DNA of 64,000 nucleotides, taken from Myroides odoratimimus. Lineage in GTDB: Bacteria > Bacteroidota > Bacteroidia > Flavobacteriales > Flavobacteriaceae. This document shows positions 51,074-59,012 of this stretch, in pieces. The stretch lies in contig NZ_JACAKB010000001.1 in assembly GCF_030326305.1 (NCBI RefSeq), positions 62,001-126,000 of the forward strand. Direction: 5' to 3'. The position numbers were made by a program, and so were the translations under genes. The notes under the pieces were generated by a model. It was given only the letters and a program-made list of their open reading frames with translations. It was not told the DNA's origin and made no database searches. The stretch's first letter is position 1, and every line of letters begins with the position of its first letter.

Positions 51074-52507
51074 ATGGTTTCAAGTAGAACCATATATTCT
51101 GTTATAAAAACATCATTGCTTTTTGCAATGATGTTTTTCGTGTTTGGATGTGCTTCATATCATGACCGTATAACAGACTATTATCAGAAAGTAGGTGCTT
51201 CTGAACTAGATCTAGCAGACAAAGCTTTAGATAAAAATGCTTTATTACAAAAGCCTCGTAATCTATTGCTTTTTTATATGGAAAAGGGAAAAGTGGCACA
51301 CTTAAGAGGAGATTATGAAGCAAGTAATAAATATTTTAACCAAGCAGATTTATTGGTAGAAGACGGACTTTCTACTACAGGTGATTTAGCGGTAGGATTA
51401 TTCCTTAACTCTATGTCTCAGAATTATAAAGGAGAAGAGTTTGAGATATTTATGATCCATTACTATAAAGCGTTAAACTATATGTATCTCGGTCAACCGA
51501 ATGAGGCTATAGTAGAGGCTAGACGTATCTCACTACAGAACTATGCTCAAGGTGATAAATATAATGATAAGGCAAAACGTTATTCGAAAGATGCTTTCTC
51601 CCTTAACCTACAAGGATTAATCTATGAACAGAGCAAGAATTATAACGATGCTTTTATAGCGTATAGAAACGCAGTAGAGACCTATCAGTCTGGAGGAGGA
51701 GTGTATTATGGTGTGAAAATGCCTACTGCTCTAAAATACGATGTTATGCGTATGGCAGATAAAATGGGATTTGCAGGTGATGTTGCTAAGTATGAGAAGG
51801 AGTTTAAGTTGAAGTTAAAAGATGTTCCTGTAAGTAATGGAGGAGATGTGGTTGTGTTCTGGGAGAACGGTAGGGCTCCGATTAAAGAACAGGAGAACCT
51901 TTTCTTCACTTTAGCAAAAGGCGACTCTGGATCTTTAGTTTTTACCAATGCTCTAGGATTTGTGATTCCATTAGATTTTGGTATCGCAGGAAAGACTAAC
52001 TTGAGTGATATACACAGTGTTAACATCGCTTATCCTAAGTATATTGTTCAACCATTGCCCTATACAGAGGCTTCTGTTACAGTAAAAGATACGTATGTAT
52101 TGCCGTTCGAAAAAGCGGAGGATATAGACGCTTTAGCTGTATTGACGTTAAAAGAACGTGCAGGTAAAGAATTGGGAAAGATACTGACGAGGATGGCAGT
52201 TAAGAAATCTGCGGAATATGCGGTAAAAGCGGCGGCAAGATCGACTAGTAAAGATAGTGATGCTAATGCGGTATTAGAAGGAATAGGACTAGGAGTACAG
52301 TTGTTTAACTTGTTTTCAGAGAAAGCAGATACACGTAACTGGCAGACCTTACCTGCGCAAATAAACTATGTCCGTATCCCTTTAGAAATGGGTAAAAACA
52401 GCGTGAAGGTTTCTAAGAAGCGAGCTAATGGGCAAGTAGTCGATGGTGTAGTAGAATTAGAAGGTAATGGTGAGATGCAGTTCTTTAATATCACCACAAT
52501 GAAGTAA
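51074..52507 (+). CDS. COG3014 family lipoprotein
   Basis: 477 residues. Lipobox FFVFGC (Cys about 26). The N-terminal half is helical with TPR-like repeats (GKVAHLRGDYEASNKYFNQA, YYKALNYMYLGQPNEAIVEA, LQGLIYEQSKNYNDAFIAYR). The C-terminal half is beta-rich (VVFWENGRAPIKEQENLFFT, ALAVLTLKERAGKELGKIL). COG3014 proteins are lipoproteins of unknown function usually encoded beside LpoB, as here. The cluster suggests an outer-membrane scaffold for peptidoglycan synthesis, which is an inference. Confidence 0.85.
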   Translation: MVSSRTIYSVIKTSLLFAMMFFVFGCASYHDRITDYYQKVGASELDLADKALDKNALLQKPRNLLLFYMEKGKVAHLRGDYEASNKYFNQADLLVEDGLSTTGDLAVGLFLNSMSQNYKGEEFEIFMIHYYKALNYMYLGQPNEAIVEARRISLQNYAQGDKYNDKAKRYSKDAFSLNLQGLIYEQSKNYNDAFIAYRNAVETYQSGGGVYYGVKMPTALKYDVMRMADKMGFAGDVAKYEKEFKLKLKDVPVSNGGDVVVFWENGRAPIKEQENLFFTLAKGDSGSLVFTNALGFVIPLDFGIAGKTNLSDIHSVNIAYPKYIVQPLPYTEASVTVKDTYVLPFEKAEDIDALAVLTLKERAGKELGKILTRMAVKKSAEYAVKAAARSTSKDSDANAVLEGIGLGVQLFNLFSEKADTRNWQTLPAQINYVRIPLEMGKNSVKVSKKRANGQVVDGVVELEGNGEMQFFNITTMK

Positions 52508-52513
52508 TAGATT

Positions 52514-52867
52514 ATGAGTGAGAATAGAGTGTGCACACATTGTAAGACAGAGATAATTTGTAATACGGAGGATATTAAACAATGTGACTGTACTAAAGTG
52601 AGTATATCTAATGATACACGTGTTTTTTTAGCAGGTTCTTTTCATAAATGTTTATGTAATAATTGTTTGTCTAAGTTTGATGAAATGGTGATTTCGTCAA
52701 AGGGGAAGCCTTTTCCAAAACGCAGAAGTGAGATGGAAGAAGGGGTGCATTATTATATGGAAAATGAGTATTTTGTGTTCACAGAATTGTATCATTTAAT
52801 GAAAGGACAATGCTGTCAAAATGGGTGTAGACATTGTGTTTATGGCTTTAAAAACAGATATTTATAA
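52514..52867 (+). CDS. Cysteine-rich CWC plus DUF5522 protein
   Basis: 117 residues, soluble, about 13 Cys. The N-terminal part (about 1-55) has the CWC-type pattern VCTHCKTEIICN ... CDCTKVSIS ... HKCLCNNCLSKF, suggesting a metal site. The C-terminal part is DUF5522: HYYMENEYFVFTELYHLMKG followed by QCCQNGCRHCVYGF. The two modules are separate genes in many relatives and fused here. Starts 6 bases after the COG3014 gene. Function unknown; the Cys spacing suggests zinc or Fe-S binding. Confidence 0.8.
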   Translation: MSENRVCTHCKTEIICNTEDIKQCDCTKVSISNDTRVFLAGSFHKCLCNNCLSKFDEMVISSKGKPFPKRRSEMEEGVHYYMENEYFVFTELYHLMKGQCCQNGCRHCVYGFKNRYL

Positions 52868-52907
52868 AAATAAAGTAGTAAAAAAGACGGTGTGCGAATA
52901 TTATGTG

Positions 52908-52915
52908 TATTTTTG
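52908..52915 (+). promoter_or_regulatory. -7 box for mevalonate kinase gene
   Basis: TATTTTTG, 25 bases before the ATG at 52940. It lies inside the longer frame that begins at 52892 and so fixes the start. Confidence 0.5.
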
Positions 52916-52939
52916 CAACGTGAATTTACAATAACAGCT

Positions 52940-53878
52940 ATGAAAGGACCATTATTTTATTCAAAAATTCTTCTTTTTGGGGAATATGGGATTATTAAAG
53001 ACTCTAAAGGATTATCTATTCCTTATAATTTCTATAAGGGAGCATTAAAGATGGCAGAGAATCTAGAAGGAGTATCTTTAAAGTCTAATCAGAGTTTAAA
53101 AAACTTTGCAGCATATCTACATGATTTGCAGGAGCAAGAACCTACTTTAGTACAGTTCGATCTAGAGCGCCTAAACGCTGAGATAGAGCAAGGATTGTAC
53201 TTTGATTCTAGTATTCCACAAGGATATGGTGTAGGAAGTAGTGGAGCATTAGTAGCTGCTATTTATGATCAGTATGCTTATGATAAAGTTACTGTTCTAG
53301 AGAACTTGACTAAGGATAAACTTTTAGTATTAAAAGGAATCTTTGGAAAAATGGAAGCATTCTTTCATGGAACGAGTTCAGGATTAGATCCACTAAACAG
53401 TTATCTAAGCTTGCCTATCCTAATCAATTCTAAAGATAATATTGAGCCAGCAGGTATTCCTTCTCAAAGCGTAGATGGAAAAGGCGCTGTGTTTTTAATA
53501 GATTCGGGTATCGTAGGAGAGACTGCACCGATGATTACGATCTTTATGGAGAACCTAAAAGATCAAGGTTTCCGTCAGATGTTAAAAGATCAGTTCGTGA
53601 AATATACAGATGCTTGTGTAGAGAACTTCTTAAAAGGGGATGTGAAATCGTTATTTAGTAATACGAAGTTATTGTCTAATGTAGTGTTTAATCACTTTAA
53701 GCCAATGATTCCAGAACAGTTCCACAGTGTATGGCAAAAAGGAATCGAGACTAACGATTACTATTTAAAATTATGTGGCTCTGGTGGAGGTGGTTATATC
53801 TTAGGATTTACTGCCGATATCGAAAAGGCAAAAGAGTCTTTAAAAGATTATAAATTAGAAGTTGTATATCAATTCTAA
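52940..53878 (+). CDS. Mevalonate kinase (GHMP kinase)
   Basis: 312 residues from the ATG at 52940. Soluble GHMP enzyme with motif 1 YSKILLFGEYGIIKDSKG, motif 2 QGYGVGSSGALVAAIYDQY and motif 3 LCGSGGGGYILGF; FFHGTSSGLDPLNSYLS supplies the usual catalytic Asp segment. Phosphorylates mevalonate with ATP. The upstream-extended frame from 52892 is rejected because of the promoter box inside it. The prenyltransferase gene follows after about 66 bases. Highly probable as mevalonate kinase given the pathway genes around it, though a phosphomevalonate kinase role cannot be excluded. Confidence 0.88.
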   Translation: MKGPLFYSKILLFGEYGIIKDSKGLSIPYNFYKGALKMAENLEGVSLKSNQSLKNFAAYLHDLQEQEPTLVQFDLERLNAEIEQGLYFDSSIPQGYGVGSSGALVAAIYDQYAYDKVTVLENLTKDKLLVLKGIFGKMEAFFHGTSSGLDPLNSYLSLPILINSKDNIEPAGIPSQSVDGKGAVFLIDSGIVGETAPMITIFMENLKDQGFRQMLKDQFVKYTDACVENFLKGDVKSLFSNTKLLSNVVFNHFKPMIPEQFHSVWQKGIETNDYYLKLCGSGGGGYILGFTADIEKAKESLKDYKLEVVYQF

Positions 53879-53944
53879 TTCAGATATGAAAAAATAGATA
53901 TTATAACCTTTCGCAGTAGCGATATAAAATTGAAACAAGAGATA

Positions 53945-54868
53945 ATGTTATCTAGGAAAAATAAACTACTCTTAGCTAAAATATTCAGCTTGTTCTCTGT
54001 TGTGAGAGGTTATAATATTTTTATTATAGTACTAGCACAGTACTTAGCGTCTATCTTTATATTTGCACCTGAACTTAGGGCGTTAGACGTGATTTTAGAT
54101 TGGAAACTCTTTCTAATTATCTTTGGATCTTCCTTAGCTATCGCAGGAGGGTATATCATTAATAATTTTTATGATGCAGAAAAAGATTTAATCAATAGAC
54201 CAATTAAGTCTATGTTAGATCGACTGGTGAGTCAGGCAACAAAATTACGTGTCTACTTTGCGCTTAACTTTTTGGCTGTAGGGATTGTGTTTCCGGTATC
54301 TTGGCATGTGTCTGTGTTCTTTTCTGCTTATATATTTCTGTTGTGGTTTTATTCTCATAAGCTTAAGAAGTATCCTATTATAGGTAATCTTACCGCTTCA
54401 TTACTAGCGATATTACCTTTCTTTAGTATCTTGATGCATTTCAGATTCTATTATCCTTCTATCTTTCTACATGCAGCTTTTCTGTATTTAGTCATTCTAA
54501 TCAGGGAGTTGATAAAAGACATGGAGAATATTAAAGGGGACTTTGCAAATGATTATCAGACTATCCCTGTTCGATTTGGAGATAGAGTAGCGAAAGAGGT
54601 AATCACAGTCGTGACAGTATTGACACTGATACCGATCTATTTTTTAGTCAATAAAGAGAACCTTGGGTATATGGTATATTACTTCTATCTAAGTATTATC
54701 GTATTAATCTTGTTTTTATACAGATTATGGACATCCAAGGAAATAGAACAGTATCACAGTTTACATATTAGTTTAAAACTGTTGATTTTATTAGGAGTAT
54801 TCTCGATTATGCTAATAGACCCAGATGTGGTAATTAGTGGCAAAGTACTGCTAGAAGAAACTTTATAG
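53945..54868 (+). CDS. UbiA-family prenyltransferase (GGGP synthase-like)
   Basis: 307 residues from the ATG at 53945 (a TTG five codons upstream is possible). Inner membrane, about eight or nine helices. The first Asp-rich motif is NNFYDAEKDLINRP (variant of NDxxDxxxD), the second DMENIKGDFANDY (DxxxxxGDxxxD type), both binding Mg-prenyl diphosphate. Automatic annotation commonly names this type geranylgeranylglycerol-phosphate geranylgeranyltransferase, an archaeal-lipid activity; the real product in Flavobacteriaceae is not established. Downstream of mevalonate kinase, which would supply the prenyl donor. Confidence 0.8.
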   Translation: MLSRKNKLLLAKIFSLFSVVRGYNIFIIVLAQYLASIFIFAPELRALDVILDWKLFLIIFGSSLAIAGGYIINNFYDAEKDLINRPIKSMLDRLVSQATKLRVYFALNFLAVGIVFPVSWHVSVFFSAYIFLLWFYSHKLKKYPIIGNLTASLLAILPFFSILMHFRFYYPSIFLHAAFLYLVILIRELIKDMENIKGDFANDYQTIPVRFGDRVAKEVITVVTVLTLIPIYFLVNKENLGYMVYYFYLSIIVLILFLYRLWTSKEIEQYHSLHISLKLLILLGVFSIMLIDPDVVISGKVLLEETL

Positions 54869-54923
54869 TATTAAAAGTTGTGTAAACTTTTAGAGTTATA
54901 TTAATAAATGCATAGAATAAAAC

Positions 54924-54931
54924 TATCTTTG
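54924..54931 (+). promoter_or_regulatory. -7 box for the pseudouridine synthase gene
   Basis: TATCTTTG, 16 bases before the ATG at 54947; excludes the frame start at 54908. Confidence 0.5.
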
Positions 54932-54946
54932 CAAAAATCTTTAGAT

Positions 54947-55888
54947 ATGAATAACGGTAGGTCGAATTCAGGAAATAATAAATCGAATCGCTCAGGAAAT
55001 AGAAATGCAGCGGGAAAGAAGTCTTTTGGTTCTAAGGATGGAGCTAAAAAGACTTATGGGGGAAATGATAGCAAGAAAAGATCATTTGACAATAATAAAG
55101 AAGGAAATAAAACGCATGGTGCTAATACTACAAAGAAATTTGATAGTAAACCAAGAGTAAAAAATACACCTAAAGAAACAGACGAAGTACGTCTAAATAA
55201 ATATATTGGTAACTCTGGAGTATGTTCACGTCGTGAGGCAGATATCTATATCGTGTCTGGAAACGTGACTGTAAATGGAGTAGTGGTTAATGAATTAGGG
55301 TACAAGGTAAAGAAAACAGATATTGTGAATTTTGATGGTACAGTATTAACACCAGAGAAATTGACTTATGTATTATTAAATAAACCGAAAGGATTCGCTA
55401 CTATTAATGAGCCAATCGTATCAGCTGAGAATGTATTAAGCTTATTAAAAGGAGCTTCTAAATATCCTTTAGCTCCTGTCGGTCGTATGGATAAGACTAC
55501 TATCGGTCTAATGTTATTCACGAATGATACTAACTTATTACAGAAGTTAAACTCTACTGATTCTCGTTCTTCTAAGTTATACCATGTGTCAATAGATAAA
55601 AACCTTAAATATGAAGATCTAGAAAAGATTAAAAAAGGAGTTTATATCGATGAGCGTCGTGTATTCGTAGAAGAAATATCTTATGTAGATGATCAACCTA
55701 AGACAGAGATCGGTATTAAGCTAAAAGCATCTAATGTGAAGTTGGTACGTGCTATATTCGAATCTTTAGGATATAATGTTATTAAACTTGACCGTGTGAT
55801 GTATGGACAGTTAACAAAATGGAATCTACCAAGAGGTAAATGGAGACATTTAACGGATGAGGAAGTAAGAAACCTTAAAAACGGTTAA
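54947..55888 (+). CDS. RsuA/RluB/RluF-type pseudouridine synthase
   Basis: 313 residues from the ATG at 54947. About residues 1-80 are a low-complexity, Asn/Lys/Ser/Gly-rich tail (NNGRSNSGNNKSNRSGN), typical of Bacteroidota RluB-like enzymes. An S4 RNA-binding domain follows (VRLNKYIGNSGVCSRREAD), then the synthase core with APVGRMDKTTIGLMLFTND (catalytic Asp). Converts uridines in rRNA to pseudouridine; 23S target (RluB-like) is likely but not certain. Terminator follows directly. Confidence 0.88.
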   Translation: MNNGRSNSGNNKSNRSGNRNAAGKKSFGSKDGAKKTYGGNDSKKRSFDNNKEGNKTHGANTTKKFDSKPRVKNTPKETDEVRLNKYIGNSGVCSRREADIYIVSGNVTVNGVVVNELGYKVKKTDIVNFDGTVLTPEKLTYVLLNKPKGFATINEPIVSAENVLSLLKGASKYPLAPVGRMDKTTIGLMLFTNDTNLLQKLNSTDSRSSKLYHVSIDKNLKYEDLEKIKKGVYIDERRVFVEEISYVDDQPKTEIGIKLKASNVKLVRAIFESLGYNVIKLDRVMYGQLTKWNLPRGKWRHLTDEEVRNLKNG

Positions 55889-55898
55889 TATAGATATT

Positions 55899-55931
55899 AA
55901 AAAAGCTCGCTAGATGATAGCGAGCTTTTTT
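55899..55931. terminator. Bidirectional terminator
   Basis: AAAAAAGCTCGCTA (55899-55912), loop GATGA, TAGCGAGCTTTTTT (55918-55931). It serves the synthase gene and the leftward pirin gene. Confidence 0.9.
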
Positions 55932-55939
55932 GTTGATAT

Positions 55940-56671
55940 TTATTGAAGATAACTTGGTAGTTCCATAGGTATCTCCATGACTAATATTTGACTTTTTTCA
56001 TTTGCTTTGATTGTGAAAGTGTCTTCTCCGTCAAAACCAATAGCATCTCTTCTGTGTAGGATGTCTTCACCTAAAGTAACATCTCCTTCTAGAACAAATA
56101 GGAAGATACCGTTAGATTTATCTTTTAATTCATAAGATAGTTCTTTACCTTGATCTAAATCAGCCATGTGAAACCAAGCATTCTGATGAATCCATACTCC
56201 TTTATCATCAGGATTAGGAGAAAGGATTTGATCCCATTGATTCACGCGATCTTCTTTTTTTAATTTTAGTTGATCATAACGCGGCTTTACATTTAGTTTA
56301 TCAGGGAATATCCATATCTGTAAGAACTTACTCTCTTTATTTTCATCAGGGTTAAACTCACTGTGTTGAACTCCTGTCCCTGCACTCATGACCTGTATTT
56401 CACCCTCATTTATAATCGTACCATTGCCCATGCTATCTTTGTGTGAAAGACTTCCTGATAAAGGAATAGATATAATCTCCATATTATCATGAGGATGTGT
56501 ACCGAATCCCATACCAGCAGCTACCTGATCATCATTAAGTACACGTAGCACGCCGAAGTGTACTCTTTCGTTGTTTCGATAGTTAGCAAAACTAAAGGTA
56601 TGATGAGATTTTAGCCATCCGTGATTAGCATATCCTCTACTATCTGCTTTGTATATAATTTTTGTGTTCAT
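55940..56671 (-). CDS. Pirin family protein
   Basis: 243 residues, soluble, two cupin barrels. The N-terminal metal site is FGTHPHDNMEIISIPLSG (H-x-H) with MSAGTGVQHSEFNPDE (H plus E); the second barrel (about 145-235) is degenerate: GIFLFVLEGDVTLGED. Bacterial pirins often act as quercetinases or protein partners; the substrate here is unknown. Monocistronic with a good promoter box 22 bases upstream. Confidence 0.9.
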   Translation of the reverse strand: MNTKIIYKADSRGYANHGWLKSHHTFSFANYRNNERVHFGVLRVLNDDQVAAGMGFGTHPHDNMEIISIPLSGSLSHKDSMGNGTIINEGEIQVMSAGTGVQHSEFNPDENKESKFLQIWIFPDKLNVKPRYDQLKLKKEDRVNQWDQILSPNPDDKGVWIHQNAWFHMADLDQGKELSYELKDKSNGIFLFVLEGDVTLGEDILHRRDAIGFDGEDTFTIKANEKSQILVMEIPMELPSYLQ

Positions 56672-56692
56672 AGCTTTATGATTTTAATACTA

Positions 56693-56700
56693 CAAAGGTA
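56693..56700 (-). promoter_or_regulatory. -7 box for the pirin gene
   Basis: Reverse-strand TACCTTTG (plus strand CAAAGGTA), 22 bases before the ATG at 56671. Confidence 0.5.
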
Positions 56701-56763
56701 CGCTATAGGCTGATTCCTATTGCTTAATGTAGGTTAAGAACGGCTTATATCTATGAATGTCAG

Positions 56764-58035
56764 TTATTTTTTTCTAGTATTATCAAAGTATTCTCTTAAA
56801 ATATCTTCTCTAAAATCTGGGTGAGCAATATTAGCAAGAGCGTATACTCTATCTATAATAGACTTACCTCTTAGATCTGCTACTCCATATTCTGTTACGA
56901 TGTATTGAGCATGTGCACGAGACGTTACCACTCCTGCTCCTTGTTTAAGGAATGGAACTATTTTGTTTCCTCCTTTTTTAGTAGTAGCAGAAAGTGCTAT
57001 GATGGCTTTCCCTCCTTTACTCAGCGTAGCTCCTCTCATAAAATCAACTTGTCCTCCTACACCTGAATAAATATTTGCCCCGATAGAGTCTGCGCATATT
57101 TGTCCTGTAACATCTATTTCTACAGCAGAGTTAATCGCTATCATCTTAGGATTCTGACGGATCACAAATGGGTCGTTCGTATATGAACATTCTCTAAGTT
57201 CAAAGAATGGATTATTGTCTACATAGTTATATAGCCTCTCCGTTCCGATAAAGAATGTAGAGATAGCTTTGCCATTAGAAGTAGTTTGTTGAGAACAGTT
57301 TAAGGCTCCTGCCTCTATTAAATCAACAACACCGTCTGCAAACATCTCTGTGTGTAATCCTAGGTTCTTATGCCCTTTCAGTTTTTGAAGAACGGCATCA
57401 GGTATAGAACCAATCCCCATCTGTAAGGTACTGCCATCTTCTATCATAGAAGCGATGTAGTGCCCTATTTTATCTTCTACCTCACTAAAGTCAGAACTGT
57501 ATTCTGTCAGAAGTGGTGTGTCATGCTGTACTAATATATTAATTTTAGAGATGTGTACTAGCGCATCTCCAAAGGTACGAGGCATGAATTTATTGACCTG
57601 TGCTATAACTATCTTAGCAGTGCGAATAGCTGCTTGTGCCGCAACGACAGAAGTTCCTAATGTACAAAAGCCGTTCTCATCAGGAGGAGAAACTTGTATT
57701 AAGGCCACGTCTAAGGGAACAAGACCACTGTCAAACAGCATCGGTAGCTCACTTAGGAATACAGGAGTATAGGTACCATTACCTTCTCGTATAGTGTGTC
57801 TCACGTTACCACCAGTAAAGAAAGAATTCACAAAGAAACTTTCTCTATATTTTGGATCAGCATAAGGGGCTTTGCCTAAAGTATGGATATGACAGAACTC
57901 TACATTTCTTAATTCGGACGATCTTTCTACAATAGCATCAATGATATGATTAGGCGTACAGGCTACTGCATGTACGTAAACTCTGTCACCCGACTTGATC
58001 AGCTTAGCTGCTTCTTGTGCTGTTGTGTAATTCAT
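56764..58035 (-). CDS. Acetyl-CoA hydrolase/transferase family protein
   Basis: 423 residues, soluble. Two related halves: the N-terminal half with GDRVYVHAVACTPNHIIDAI and VSPPDENGFCTLGTSV, the C-terminal half (from about 205) with LQMGIGSIPDAVLQKLKGHK, LHTEMFADGVVDLIEAGAL, the catalytic-Glu segment NSAVEIDVTGQICADSIG, GVGGQVDFMRGA, and IVTEYGVADLRGKS. This pattern fits 4-hydroxybutyrate/acetate CoA-transferases; it swaps or hydrolyses CoA on small acids. The precise acid is not determinable. Single gene. Confidence 0.88.
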   Translation of the reverse strand: MNYTTAQEAAKLIKSGDRVYVHAVACTPNHIIDAIVERSSELRNVEFCHIHTLGKAPYADPKYRESFFVNSFFTGGNVRHTIREGNGTYTPVFLSELPMLFDSGLVPLDVALIQVSPPDENGFCTLGTSVVAAQAAIRTAKIVIAQVNKFMPRTFGDALVHISKINILVQHDTPLLTEYSSDFSEVEDKIGHYIASMIEDGSTLQMGIGSIPDAVLQKLKGHKNLGLHTEMFADGVVDLIEAGALNCSQQTTSNGKAISTFFIGTERLYNYVDNNPFFELRECSYTNDPFVIRQNPKMIAINSAVEIDVTGQICADSIGANIYSGVGGQVDFMRGATLSKGGKAIIALSATTKKGGNKIVPFLKQGAGVVTSRAHAQYIVTEYGVADLRGKSIIDRVYALANIAHPDFREDILREYFDNTRKK

Positions 58036-58148
58036 TTTGTGTGTAATTTTGTGTATTTAGACAAATGTTTCCTTAAAAGTAAAGTATTAGTCTTTATAAG
58101 GCAAGTAAAAAGTGTGGCTAATCATTTTTTTCATTAACTGTAATAGTG

Positions 58149-58156
58149 TAATTTTG
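58149..58156 (+). promoter_or_regulatory. -7 box for map
   Basis: TAATTTTG, 22 bases before the ATG at 58178. Confidence 0.5.
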
Positions 58157-58177
58157 TAGGATATAAAATTTTAAGGT

Positions 58178-58996
58178 ATGATAATTCCAAAAACTCTTGA
58201 AGAAATCGAGTTGATGAGACAGAGCGCATTGCTTGTTTCTAAAACATTAGGGATGATAGCTACAGAGCTAAAACCAGGAGTAACGACTTTAGAGCTTGAT
58301 GCAAAAGCTGAAGAATTTATTAGAGATCACGGAGCAGTACCAGGATTTAAAGGCCTTTATGGTTGTCCTTCTACCTTGTTGACAAGTGTGAATGATCAGA
58401 TTGTACACGGATTACCTACAGATCGTCCTTTAGAAGAAGGAGATATCGTATCTGTGGACTGTGGTACAGTGATGAATGGATTTTATGGAGATCACGCTTA
58501 TACATTCGAGATAGGTGATGTAGATCCAGCTACTAAAAAGTTATTACAGATTACAAAAGAATCTTTATACGTAGGTATTAGAGAATTCAAATTAGGAAAT
58601 AGAGTAGAAGATGTAGGTAGTGCTATCCAACGCTACTGTGAGAAAGAAGGGTATACGGTAGTACGTGAGCTAGTAGGTCATGGACTAGGACGTAAGATGC
58701 ACGAATCTCCAGAAATGCCTAACTACGGTAAACCTGGTAAAGGTAAGAAGTTCGTAGAAGGTATGGTGGTAGCTATCGAGCCTATGATTAACTTAGGTAC
58801 TCGTAATATCAAACAACTGAATGATGGATGGACTATCGTGACTCGCGATGGAAAACCTTCTGCTCACTTCGAACACGATGTAGCATTAGTAAATGGTAAA
58901 CCAGAATTGTTATCTACTTACCAATATATCTATCAAGCATTAGGTATCACTAGTAATGAAGAAGATGAGTTTAGAGCTAAACCATTAGTTCTGTAA
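58178..58996 (+). CDS. map: Methionine aminopeptidase, type I
   Basis: 272 residues, cytoplasmic. Removes the initiator Met from nascent proteins. The five metal ligands are visible: D in VSVDCGTVMNG, D in FYGDHAYTFE, H in ELVGHGLGRKMHESPEMPNY, E in AIEPMINLG and E in HFEHDVALVNG. HGLPTDRPLEEGDIVS leads into the pita-bread fold. Full length, with a slightly long C-terminus for the type. The methyltransferase gene starts 16 bases after its stop, so the two are co-transcribed. Confidence 0.95.
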   Translation: MIIPKTLEEIELMRQSALLVSKTLGMIATELKPGVTTLELDAKAEEFIRDHGAVPGFKGLYGCPSTLLTSVNDQIVHGLPTDRPLEEGDIVSVDCGTVMNGFYGDHAYTFEIGDVDPATKKLLQITKESLYVGIREFKLGNRVEDVGSAIQRYCEKEGYTVVRELVGHGLGRKMHESPEMPNYGKPGKGKKFVEGMVVAIEPMINLGTRNIKQLNDGWTIVTRDGKPSAHFEHDVALVNGKPELLSTYQYIYQALGITSNEEDEFRAKPLVL

Positions 58997-59012
58997 TTAC
59001 TCATTTCTATTA

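Noticed and set aside
54908-54946. Earlier start for the pseudouridine synthase
   Set aside because: The promoter box at 54924-54931 lies inside this extension; the ATG at 54947 follows the box at normal distance.
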